Source of the DNA: Boswellia sacra
Taxonomy: Eukaryota; Streptophyta; Magnoliopsida; Sapindales; Burseraceae
Direction: 5' to 3'
NCBI GenBank assembly: GCA_013180625.2
Contig: SNVD02001362.1
Coordinates: 248,001 to 312,000 of the forward strand
Length of the DNA stretch: 64,000 nucleotides
Below, in pieces: positions 37,501 through 48,943 of the stretch. Position 1 is the first letter of the stretch. Each line of letters begins with the position of its first letter. The notes below the pieces were generated by a model. The model saw only the letters and a list, made by a program, of their open reading frames with translations, ran no database searches and was not told where the DNA came from. The position numbers and the translations under genes are program-made.

Positions 37501-38493
37501 GAGGAAGACTTTATCATTTTGCTGTTGTACGTGGACGATATGTTGGTAACAGGCACTAACAAAGATCAGGTCCAAGAATTAAAGGCACAATTGGCTAGGG
37601 GATTTGAAATGAAGGATTTAGGACCGGCAAACAAGATTCTAAGGATGCAAATTCACCGAGATAGAAAAAACAGGAAGATTTGGCCATCTCAAAAGAACTA
37701 CTCGAAGAAAATCTTACACCGCTTCAACATGCAAGATTGTAAGCCAATTTCTACCCCATTTCCTGTTAATCATAAATTATCCTCAAGTATGAGTCCTAGC
37801 AATGAAGCAGAGAGGATGGAAATGTCTCGAATACCGTATGCATCAGCAGTAGGGAGCCTAATGTATGCTATGATTTGTACAAGACCAGACATTGCACAAG
37901 CAGTGGGAGCGGTCAGTAGATTCATGGCTAATCCGGGGAGAGAGCATTGGAATTCTGTTAAGAGGATCCTTAGATACATCAAAGGAACCTCTGATGCTGC
38001 ACTATGCTATGGGGGATCAGAGTTCATTGTCAATGGCTATGTTGATTCAGATTTTGCAGGAGATATTGACAAAAGGAAGTCCACTACAGGCTATGTGTTT
38101 ACACTTGCAGGAGGTGCTGTGAGCTGGGTATCTAAACTTCAAACTGTTGTGGCTCTATCTACAACAGAAGCAGAGTATATGGCAGCTACACAAGCTTGCA
38201 AGGAAGTTGTTTGGATCAAAAGGTTATTGGAGGAACTCGGGCACAAACAAGAGAAGATTTCTTTGTTTTGTGACAGTCAGAGTGCCTTGCATATCGCAAG
38301 AAATCCAGCCTTTCATTCAAGAATGAAGCACATAGGAGTTCAATATCATTATGTACGAGAAGTAGTGGAAGATGGAATAGTGGATATGCAGAAAATCCAC
38401 ACGAAGGACAACATAGCAGATGCATTAACCAAACCAATCAATGCTGACAAGTTCATCTGGTGTAGAACGTCTTGTGGCCTGTTAGAGACGTGA
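34574..38493 (+). pseudogene. Broken Copia gag-pol
   Basis: Gag begins MAAKFKIEKFDGNNFG and contains the zinc knuckle CYHCGKQGHVKNEC near 35270. Integrase shows the GAG-pre-integrase motif WHRRLGHMSEKGL near 35864 and DDE-region words (HSDVW near 36045, YTPQQNG near 36318). Reverse transcriptase and RNase H follow (YVDDMLVTG near 37529, STTEAEYMA near 38160). In-frame stops occur at about 34626, 34838, 35462 and 35984. A frame change near 37480 separates the first part of RT from YVDD. Almost every domain survives, so decay is modest, but no complete polyprotein can be made. Confidence 0.9.
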
Positions 38494-38545
38494 GCAGCAT
38501 GTATAGAGACAAGACTGAAAGGAAAAATGCCTTCAAGTGGGAGAA

Positions 38546-38995
38546 TGTGAAATGGGTGAAGGCATTTTTGCCTTTCACCCAATCCCACATCGGTGAGAAA
38601 CAAAATCTAAGTGGGGAGGCTAGGCTATATAATAAAGCCTCCTCCTCCCCTTACACTTGTACCAAGCTTATGTATTAAGCTTTTCTCTTCTTCCTCTCTT
38701 GTAATCTCCTCCATTTTAATTGTGAGAGAGATTGTAACATTTTTCTTCATAGTGAAATATTTTCGGTCTTGTCCCGTGGAGGTTTCCCTCAAATTGAGGG
38801 TTTTACCACGTTAAATATTTGTGCCTTTATTTTCTTTATTGTCTTTAATTTATTTATTGCGGTATGGCTGAGCCGCCCAAGTTGTCTATTTTATTTATTG
38901 TGGAAGACAGTGCTACCCAAATTGTTATTTCTAATAGAACAATTTGTTTTTTGTCTTTTATTTGAGTTGCGGTGGGAGTGTTCGATCTCCTAACA
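38546..38995 (+). repeat. 3' LTR of the Copia element
   Basis: Preceded by the purine tract AAGTGGGAGAA. Near-identical to the 5' LTR over most of its length but with an extra segment near 38560. Confidence 0.9.
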
Positions 38996-41629
38996 GATGT
39001 TGCCTAACTTTGTTGATATCATAGTACCTTCACACAATCATGAGGCTTGCTTTTTCTCTGCTTCTGTGGTAGATACCATAACTTTGAATTCGATATCATT
39101 GTTTGCTCTTCCTTTGATCTGTTGCAGCAACTGGATAAGATGGATGACCACTATGTTAACAACGATCCAGGAGAGGACGAGCCACTCCAAAACTTCCATC
39201 AGGGTTTTGTAACTCCACTTTCCTTCTCCAACCGTTCCTAATATAGATTGTATCATGTGGTTACCACCCTGTTTTGTATCATGTGATACCACCCTGTTTT
39301 ATCACCTTCTATATATTTTATCCTTCCTGTTTTAGTTTCATATTTCCTTATGTTTTCCTAATAAAGTTTGCTTTTGTAAACTTATTTATCAGCCCATGTT
39401 GGTAATATCACCCTGTTTGAGTGCTATCCACTTCAGACTTATACAAAAATGTTTGATCAGTTCAAAAGGAACACTTCCAATTATGATTTCTTGCTTCTCA
39501 TTGGTTTAACTTATTGTTTTCTCTCTTATCGTTTTAAGTCTAATAGGTTATGGTTTTGGTTGAATAAAAACAATTATTAAGACAAGTAAGACCTTGAGGA
39601 CATTAAGTGATCCCTCTTTTCCTCTAATTAGAATTTTCGTGAATTTGATGATATATTGTTGTACATTTATTTGTTTTATGATTCTTTGGATGTTGTGAAA
39701 GATTTGATATTGACGAGGACATGGAAAAACAGCTTAACTTCACAGCAGAAGAGCACATTCCAACTACTCATGTACCTTCCCCACCTCTTTAAGATGAACC
39801 TCAGGAAGGTCAGCAGCCTGATAATCACTCCCGCTTTTTGCTTGGCTCGATGCTGACACTCAATGAGAAATTAGATGCAGATTCAGTTTTGTAGTCAATG
39901 CATGCGATTATAGTCCCTGGTTTTTTTGTTAGGGCTACCTTTGCAGATACATTAGCCCTCTCTATATCAGGTTAGGTCTAGTAGTTTGGTTGCATTAAAT
40001 ATATGAGAAATTGTTCACTGGCCATTTGTTGATATATCGAGTGCTTGGCATTTGACTCCAACAATCACATATCATTTTGTGCTTATTCTTTCTTTCCCTT
40101 CTTCCAATTTTAGCAACTGTAGAAAAGTAAATATGGACATGATGGGAAATGCCTTATATATGAATACATGACATGTGGATCGTATGGGGTTTTCCTTTCG
40201 ATAATGATGTATCTGGTAAAGTAAAATTGGATGTGCATGCTAACCCTCCACACCTTCCTACAGCTGAGGAAATCCATGATCGCCAGGATCCAGAAAACCA
40301 GGTCAGTCAATAATCTGGTGGAGGCAAAGAAGCCAAACAGGTAAAAATTTGATAATGTGGAAGTATAACAAGCATCATAGAAAAATATAACTAAAGAAAC
40401 ATGACAAATTTAACCAGCTTGGATAGTGATGATGAAGCAGGGTCAAAAGAGGTAAAAGAGATCTAAAAAGAAAACAAGAAGAGTGCTTTTTGATGACCCT
40501 TTAGTCCTTTCCAATGCTACATTACTATCCTGGTAAGAAGATACTTCAGACATTGTCAAAGAAAGAGGAAGACAAAGAAGAAAGAAGGTATGTTACTGTT
40601 TCTAATATGCATATTTAATATATTCTATTCTGAGAGCTGAAAAGTATCTCTGAATGCATTACAGGCATCCAATATCGTTTTTGCTAAGAAGATAGCTGAA
40701 CTCATGGAACTGCCGCATGTGGTATATGGTGATTTATTAACAAAAGGAGAAATCCATCATCCGGATCCTCTTCTAGAGCTTTGTACAAAAAAAAACCCTC
40801 CTCATTACTCTCATTCTGGTAAAAGGTTGTTTACTCATGATTCTTCTTGAGATATTTCATGTTGGGAGATCAGTGATTCATACCATATAATCTGTATGCA
40901 GGAAGGACTTCTCAGCCCCAACCTCCAAAACCATCAATATCATCACCACTAGACCCAGCAGTAAGACACCATACTTTCAAGTTGGCTTCCAGTAAAAATA
41001 CTGGAGCTTATTTCTGAATTCTGATTCAATGTTTTGAATGAGAAGCCTTTTAAAGATCACATTGGAGTTGGGTCACAGTCACCTGGTGTTCCCACTGAGA
41101 AGTAGCGGTCAAATTTGGTTGACAATCCCAACCTATCAGAATACTACAAGGAAGAAATAAGTAGAGACATCTGTAAGAATTTTGTGGCAAATGAAGGCAA
41201 TCCGATGAATGAAACTGAAAAATTATGGTACAATCTATCTTTCTTTAGTACTCCTTACGCCTCGATTCTTTGGTGAGAAGGTATCAAATGATTATTGTTG
41301 TAATATCTAATATTTTCAGATGATTATTGATACTAGGTAAGTTTTTGCTTGATGTAAAATTGATTTAGTTGATGGAAGATCCAACCCAATGACAGCACCT
41401 GTACATGGCAACAGAGACATCAATAGATATAACAAGAAAAGTCTTCAATCTTCTTGTGTTTCAAGTCGCCTCATACCTGTTTCTAAGGAAATGCCAATGC
41501 ACTCTCCTAATTCAAGCAACAGGTTACATAGTGTGGCTAAAACTGGACGAAAACCTGATCCAGGTAGATAACACTTAACTGCTCTCCTGTTGCAACATCC
41601 ATAGTTGTTGGAACTGTTTCTGAAATGGC

Positions 41630-44560
41630 CCATGGACTTTTAAATTAAATACAAGCTTGGCCCAAGTGAGTGTTATATAGCAACCCAACCCATTAGATTA
41701 ACCCAGCCCATTTCCTATAATTATTTCTTTCATTTTTATTCACAATTAAATGAGAAATAATTAGAGAAGGGGAGAAGGAAATGGGGTAGCAAAGAGAGAA
41801 AAGAAGGAAGAGGATTTTGGGGCTGTTGAAGAAGAAAAACAGGTAATTTTCATAATTTCAAGGCAATATTAAGTTATTTTTGTATTTTTCATGTAAGATG
41901 ATTGAAATATAAGGAGATCTTTGGATGTTTTAAAATTTTTAGAGAGAGAAGATAGAGAGAGAAGGAAGAAAAATGATGAAATTGGAAGTATTATTCAAGG
42001 TATTTCATATTCTTGTTGATTGTTATGGAATTTGTTTGAGGGAATTTTGAGTTTTGATGATAATTATGGAAATCTAGGGTTCTGTGAATAGTAGCAATTC
42101 CGAAAATTTTTGTAATTTATTGGCTTTGAATCTGATTCTCAAATTTATATATGTTAAAATAGACATCATAAGGATTTATTTAGAGTTGGAATCATTGAAA
42201 AATGTTGAGTATACAATTTTATATGAATTTTCGAAATTTATTGTTTATTATTGGAAATTCAGTTTTTCTACAGAAAATCAATTTTAGGTAAGTGATTTGA
42301 GGTATCTAGAGGTCTTCAAAAATTATAAAATTTGGGATACGAGTTTGTGTGTATGTCTAGTTTAAATCTGGAGAGTTTTGTGATTTTACGAATTTAGTAT
42401 GAATTATCATGTATTTTGGAATATGGAGAGGTCAGTTCTGGAAATGAATTTACAGAATTTTTGTATCTGGAAAAAATGAAGGATTTGAGGTATCTAATGA
42501 GCATAGAATGTATGAAATTTTATATATTATTAGATATGTATGTGTATAAGGTCTGTATAAAATTTTAGACCATTTTGACAAGTCAATTATTTATTAAAAA
42601 TTAGAGAATAAGAACTGCTCTGTATAAGAAGTGTAGAAATACAATTAATTAGGATTGATTGGATTAAGATATGAAGTTGGATATTGAGAATTTTAAATAT
42701 TCAAGTTGATTACTAATTGAATATGATGTGATAAGCTCTTTTATAATGTTAGGACAAGGAAGGATTAATTCTTGTTGAGGAATGTGGCCAGATAGGCGGA
42801 ATGTTGATTTTGGAATCAAATCCGAGCTAACCGAGTTGTGCAATCCAATTAGTGAGTGGATTATGTTTCGAGAATTTCATATTATTTTAAAGTGTATTAA
42901 ATTTATAGTTTTTCATATGATTTAAGTTATTAGTTTAATTAATTGAGTTATATTAAAGGTTTTTAGAATAGATGATGGTGATTTATGTATTTTGAAAATA
43001 AGTGTGTATAAAGTATTAGATTTTGGATAGAAGGATGGTTATGGGTAGTGCTAGTAGATTAGTTTTTGAATATATAGTAAATATTATTTCGATCAGTTTG
43101 AGTATAAGAGAAAAATAAAATTAAGGTGAAAGTTGCAGAAGGAGTGTATGCTATGTGTTAATGGAAAGTAGAAAGTTTTTGTTTATGATTGGAAAAGAGA
43201 CATTTATAATTAAATGAATTAATATAGAAAATTGAGGTATTGGGTTATTTTCTTTAAATAAATACATATGTTGAAGAAATGGTGATTTTGGTTAACAAAA
43301 TGATAAGTGATTTTATATTCAAAATAATAGCACAGTAAAAAGAAAAAGTTTTGGAAATTTGAATTTAATTCTGTAGGGGTGACAATGCAAAATTTTAAAA
43401 CTACCCAGCAGTAGAGGCTGAATTGTAAATTTAGAAAGCTATTCCAGAATTTTTAGGGACCTGAATGCAGTATTATTAAAAATTTAGAATAGTCATAAAG
43501 ATTTCAGTTAAAGTATGATATATGAGATTTTGAGATAAAAATATAAATTATGTTTTATAGTGAGATGGAAAGTATTTTATTTTATGGATATTTTAGAAAG
43601 TTTTAGAAAGAGTAGAATATTTATTTTTCTGGATAATTAGAAATATGTTTGAATATTTATCTAGCTATGTTTATTTAGCATTTAATAGAATTTCTGAGAA
43701 TTTTAACAAATTCAGAAGAATTCAAGTTAGTTTCTTTTTTTTTTAATTTCTCGAGGGTAAATAGACTCATTTGTTATGTTTACTTTCAATTATTAAGATG
43801 TATCTGGTTTTTCAAATGGTTGTAAATATAAATTTTAGTTGCAAAGTTAGTTTAAACAATGATCTAGCATTTTTAAGAAAGATTCATGTTTTATTTATGA
43901 ATCGTTTTCTATATTATTATAGATGCATATTTTACTATTTTATAAAAAGTGTATAAGCAGAATAATTACGATCAATTCTTTTCATAGTTTGATTTCGAGA
44001 TTTCTTAAAGTAATTGCAATTACTCTTTTAAATATCTATCATAGATTTTCAAGGATTCAGATGTTATGAGTTCATTTCAGCTTACATAAGATTTACAAAT
44101 TTTGATAAATTTGCTTGAGAAGCAATGATTTAGCATATGAAGCAAATTTTGAAAAGAAATCAGTTTTAGCAAAAATAAGAAAGTTTAATTATATTATACT
44201 AAGCTAGTACCCAGCTCACTTAGACAGTGAGACAACAGATTTCAGATAGAAAGATAAAGGCCTTTGGGACCCGTTCAGACACACATAGAGGCTTTGGACT
44301 GTGTGATCTGGACGCTTTAGCCCTTTGGGGGCAGCTCTGCGCATGCGTATGACTAGATAGCAGGCCTGTGCGATGTTAGATCTCGCCAGGTACAGATCAA
44401 GGTTGTAATAGTTAAATAAAATTTTTTTTTTTAAATTTCATTTGTGAATGTGATGGAAATTATTTCAAATTTGTTCCATAAGAAAGACAAGAATTAAGAA
44501 ACAGCCAGTAGTTCACAGTTTTAGACATGATTCGCCCATGTAGCTAGAGGCGGGTAGTGT
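41630..44560. repeat. Noncoding repeat about 2.9 kb long inside a RAD21 intron
   Basis: The intron from 41564 to 44592 is filled by AT-rich sequence without a coding domain. Its right part (44210-44400) is markedly richer in GC. Parts recur elsewhere: 42020-42740 resembles 55960-56600, and 41640-41880 resembles 57300-57500. That marks a dispersed family, possibly a large nonautonomous LTR-type element. I found neither LTRs nor a primer site, and both borders are estimates. Confidence 0.55.
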
Positions 44561-44628
44561 CAGTTTTAGTTGCCTTGTTTAATATTCTGCAGAATTGTTG
44601 GTGGAAACTGGGCCAACACAAACCGAGC

Positions 44629-45126
44629 CTGTTGACGAGATGACTAATGCTATTCGGATGTATGATTCTTCTCATATCTGCTGGCGTCCCCATAGTAACT
44701 TTCTGTTGAATGATCTACTAACATACGCTCCTTCTTGGACTTAATGCCAGCAGGCTGATGAAATTGAGTCTTGATGCACCTGGAGCCTCTGAAGTCTATT
44801 GACGAGATGACTAATGCTATTGATGTGTGATTCTTCTCATATCTGCTGGCGTCCCCTCAGTAACTTTCTGTTGAATGATCGACTAACATATGCTCCTTCT
44901 TGGACTTAATGCCAGCAGGCTGATGAAATAGCTTCTTGATGCACCTAGAGCCTCTGAATTCTGTTGATGGGATGAATAATGCTATTCGGATTCATGATTC
45001 TTCTCATATCTGCTGGCCTCCCCTTAGTAACTTTCTGTTGAATGACCGACTAACATATGCTCCTTCTTGGACTTAATGCCAGCAAGCTGATGAAATTGCG
45101 TCTTGATGCATCTGGAGCCTCTGAAG
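44629..45126 (+). repeat. Tandem triplication of the RAD21 exon before the C-terminal domain (about 166 bp)
   Basis: Three direct copies start at 44629, 44796 and 44961 (lengths about 167, 165 and 166). All contain CTCATATCTGCTGGC, AACTTTCTGTTGAATGA and the end that encodes MKL(S/R)LDA(P/S)GASE. Only the third copy is joined to the final coding part (KLLHKLAAGRNRNDAARLF). The copies differ by scattered substitutions and small indels, so this is not an assembly artefact of identical reads. Confidence 0.9.
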
Positions 45127-45539
45127 TAAAATTGTTGCACAAACTAGCTGCTGGAAGGAATCGAAATGACGCAGCTAGACTCTTTTATCAAACATGCGGT
45201 ATTTATACATAGCATAATTTATGCTAAATTTAAAATGTTCTACAACTATATGTCAACTTATTAGTACAATTAATCAATAACTGAGTTTCTTGAACTAATC
45301 TCTGCATGTGCAGTTTTGGCTTCCGATGACAAGATACGAGTTGAACAAGAGAATCCTTATGGGGACATTTCCATCTCCAAAGAAGCAAAGATATGACAGA
45401 GGTAAGTGTCAGCATTCCTCAAATTCCCAACATTGGCCTATATATATGTTCCTTTATTTTATGCTGCAGCTTATGATTTGTCATGAAAACAGGGAATCAA
45501 GCTTGTCTAGATTAGGAATGTAGCAAAATTAGACAGAGG

Positions 45540-48500
45540 ATGGTCCCTTTCCTTTCTTCCCATGACATATCTATATATCTATCTTCAATTTTACTCCTTT
45601 TGTTGCCAAATTTCTCTCTGCGCTCCTATATGCAAGCAGATGTAGTTGTGTTTTTTCCTCCTTTACCTTTACCATTGGTGCAAACGAGTTTATTCTATCT
45701 AAAACACACTCGCACTCAGTCAGAATTAATGTTATATACGTTGTTTAATTTGTCTGCATCAGCATCAGTATCTGCATCTGCATAAGAATTAAAATTTCTT
45801 CTTCTGCCTTCTAGTACACATAGGGGTTTTCATTAATTTTTATTCTTCAGATTAGTTAAGATGCCACTTAATTTGTTGGTTTACATTATACACAACATTT
45901 TGTTTTATTTTAATTTTTGTTAATACTCAAACTATATATGCATTAATTTATTAGAGTTCCCTTTCTGAAAGCTGTCCAGGAGCCGTGGCTTGGTTTTACA
46001 TGAACAATCAGTGTTGGAAGATTCACCCGAGAATGATGATAAGGATCAGTTGTTACCTTGTCAGTTCCTGCTGGCCAAGGAAAGCGTAAGGTGAGATGAG
46101 ATTTGTGCAGATGTACAGGTTTCTCGAGAACTATAGCCGCTCTGACAGCAGAAGTTTAGGATTGCTTAAAACTATAGTTTATCAAAAACGTTTTTTATCT
46201 AACAGGTTTTTTTGGTTCAAGTACATATATAGGTTCCTGGTCATTTTGCTGTAATCAGTGCTTCGTATTTTTTTGTAAATTGGGCAGGACAAAGCTATTA
46301 AATGTTGAAAGTAATCAACAGCTATACGACAACGAATGGTTAGTTTATTGGAATAAGTGATCATCAGGGTTCTCAATATCCTTCCAAATGTTATTGTCTT
46401 CAAGTTTAACGTAAAAGAACCATTCTGCTCCTCATTTCTCATCACCTCTTCTAGTGTCAAGCAGTCAATTTCAATTGAAATAATTATGAAGTGTTATTAA
46501 TAGCATTCTGGACAATGAAATGGTCAATATTAATTTCGGTTGAAAGCCCACTTATAAGCAGGCCGAAGATCATTGGATCAGAATCCAATAACTCATTGGC
46601 TTGCTCATTATGTGGTTAGGCCTTTTTCGGCCTCCAATTCATATATCCTATAACCACGAAATTTGGGCTTATTAAAAGGGTCCAATTAAATGGACCAATA
46701 AATACTGAATGTAAATTTAGGTTGAAAGCCCGCTACGAGTGGGCCTTAGATTAGTTGATCATAATCCAACCCGTTGTTTTCTCAAACTTGAAAAGGCCTC
46801 TTGTTTAGTTTCGAACTATAGAAAAAGGAGCGCCAATAAACACTAAATTTGACTGGGCTAAAAGCCTAATCAATTGTATTGGGCATGTGTTTGGACTTCA
46901 AATGATGGGATTCGATGAACTCATGAATCTAGGCTCGAACAAGAAAGCCAAAATGAATTTGGTTTGGGCTTGAAATCAAATAATCAAAGATTCACAGCCT
47001 TAGGCCTTTGACCCACTGGCAGATTATGAGCAAAGAGTGATTATGATTATGGCTGGGAACTTGGAAATTCTATTCATCTCCATTTGTATTTAAATTTTTT
47101 ACTAATTTTATGTTATAATTAAATTATTAAAGATGTAAAAAATTATAAATACATACAGGAGAAATACTGTATATTAATTTTGTGACTTTCGCCAAAATAT
47201 ACAAAAAAGTATTATAATAAATCATTAAGTTTTTCTATTTCCAAATTTAAAAATTCATTAATTATAAATTTGAAAACTTATGATTTGATGTATTATACCA
47301 TTTCATGTGTAGTACATAAAAAAATAAAAAAAAATTGAGCATTTCACGAATGAAATTATAAAATTTTCAACCTTCTTGATAATTTTATTTTATGATAAAA
47401 TTTTTAGAAAAATTGAAAAAATGGACAGAATTACGGGCCTTTAGTGAAATTTGGATACATCCTGAAAAATTTTCATGCCATAGACTTTTTGATAAAAAGA
47501 CTAAAATACCCTTATATATTTAATTTATTCGTAAAGCCTTATTTCCCTCTTCAGACGTATATTTTCGAAACCCCTCGATACCGCTCGAAACGCAAACTGA
47601 CACTTATCCTTTGAGGATAGAAGCAAGACGACGTAGAGAGAAGCAAGAATCGATACTGAGGTACGTTTATTCGTCGATTTTTTTGTAGTTTTACTGATTT
47701 ATTTAGTTGTTTTTTGTTTTGTTAGATTTGATATAATTTTTAGTGAATCTTAATTAAAGATTTGAGTTTCCGTCGGATTTGTGAATTCTGTGTTTTTAGG
47801 GATAAATGTAGTGTCATTAGGTGATTTTTGTGGTTTGATGTGTATGAAAACTGTGAAAACCGACGGGTTTCGTCGCGAGGTAGACGATGGCGAGTATTGG
47901 TTTTATCTCGACACATCTCGGCACTCCACACTGAGTCATGTCGAATTCATAACCAACACTCAAAATCAGTGTATTTTTGAAGACATCGAGTGTCGATTTC
48001 GTTAAAACTGACATCGATGTCTCAAACCATGTATTCGACACTCGACATGTCAGATGAAAGCTTGTGTCGAGTGTCGGATTATGCATCACTTGAATAATCC
48101 GACATCTGACAAAATCGTACAGTCGGTTGGAGGTATCCGACAGGACTTTTGTCAGTTTATATTATCGAGCTCCATCGAGCGAATCGAGTTTTCTCAAGTT
48201 GTGTCAAGCATTTTGGTAGGTTGCTTGTTTTCGCTTTATTTTTTTACCTTTTTGCATCATATTTAACTATATCGGCTTTGTATTTACAGATTGAAGCAAA
48301 TATCAAATGAATTTGGACTGCCTTTCACCCTGAAGACACCGTTTGATGGGCACTACCATGCATCACAAACTTGACAAGTTTGGACTGTATTGAATGGATT
48401 CGCGTGAACTTAAGTGTGAGGTAAAAAGACATATTTTGTAATGCATGTTTTGGGTTTATCCTGGTTTAGGGGCCCTGAGTAATCTTTCCTTCTTGACCCT

Positions 48501-48890
48501 AATCGAATTTCAGTCAAAAAGTGCTAAAAATTGCAAGAAACAGTGATCGGATTTACTATTTATCACCCTGCCGACGGACAAGTGAAGCGTCACCTCCAAA
48601 CCATCGCCTTAGTCTTGAGTCGATCTACACTTTTTTCTTAATTGCCAATGTATGCCTCTTCAGAGCTGTTTTCGGTGCTTGTAGATTAGACAATCAAATC
48701 GTCGGATTCTGAGTCAAATTATTTTGGAACTATTCACTATAGTAAGATACATTCATCGATTTGACCAGTTTGGGGTTAAACCATTTTGCTTCATGTACTC
48801 TTGTATTATCGAATATTTAGAGGTGACGACAGTCACGCTTTTATGCTCCTTTTTATGATTGATTGTCATCGTATTGCTATACTTCAAGTT
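45540..48890. other. Noncoding region between the RAD21 relic and the minus-strand Copia element
   Basis: No gene with a recognisable family. It includes a diverged tandem repeat at 46530-46870 and a stretch near 47900-48080 with several CGAGTGTCG-like words in both orientations. The rest is AT-rich and probably old repeat sequence. Confidence 0.5.
46530..46870. repeat. Diverged tandem duplication, period about 185 bp
   Basis: GGTTGAAAGCCCACTTATAAG at about 46537 and GGTTGAAAGCCCGCTACGAG at about 46721 begin two related units. Both carry a following ...ATCA(G/T)AATCCAA word and end near CCAATAAA.ACT.AA. Confidence 0.6.
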
Positions 48891-48943
48891 ATATCATTCT
48901 GGTTGATTGATTGTGCTGACTTTGGGTTGAGTGATACATCGAG

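Larger units (their letters stand above)
33819..38995 (+). mobile_element. Ty1/copia LTR retrotransposon with stops, in a RAD21 intron
   Basis: An element of about 5.2 kb with LTRs at 33819-34256 and 38546-38995, and a Met-tRNA primer site (TGGTATCAGAGCCAGG) from 34258. The flanks share GATG(T), at 33817 and 38996, overlapping the LTR start, so the duplication border is not exact. It is on the same strand as the host gene. The coding frame is broken several times. It resembles the Tnt1/Tork group. Confidence 0.93.
26652..45396 (+). pseudogene. RAD21.1/SYN2-type cohesin gene torn apart by insertions
   Basis: RAD21 (SCC1) is the kleisin that closes the cohesin ring. N-terminal exons: 26652-26704 (MFYSHQLLSRKAPLGPIW), 26835-26906, 26993-27051 (EEIMYPSVPMALRLSS), 27151-27195, 27285-27316. 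Exon 6 is cut by a gypsy element into 27385-27405 and 33126-33188 (PDLTLLPKGKSRGR). Exon 33503-33565 follows, then a Copia element in the intron. Later pieces are at about 39128-39203 (DDHYVNNDPGEDEP), 39702-39808, 40190-40302, 40500-40590, 40670-40780 (ELMELPHVVYGDLL) and 41390-41563. The C-terminal winged-helix part is 44961-45198 plus 45314-45396 (VEQENPYGDI...). It resembles Arabidopsis SYN2 end to end. Breaks: no GT donor after 27316 and a stop at 27317, a 5.7-kb insertion in an exon, stops at 39790 and 41103, and a triplicated exon. Middle exon borders are approximate. Almost certainly inactive. Confidence 0.82.

Noticed and set aside
39249..39300. Short direct repeat (TACCACCCTGTTTT twice)
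   Set aside because: A 25-base local duplication in an intron; too short and common to report as a feature.
45540..45785. 81-aa ORF after the RAD21 end
   Set aside because: No domain, simple-sequence tail (SASASVSASA); likely noncoding.
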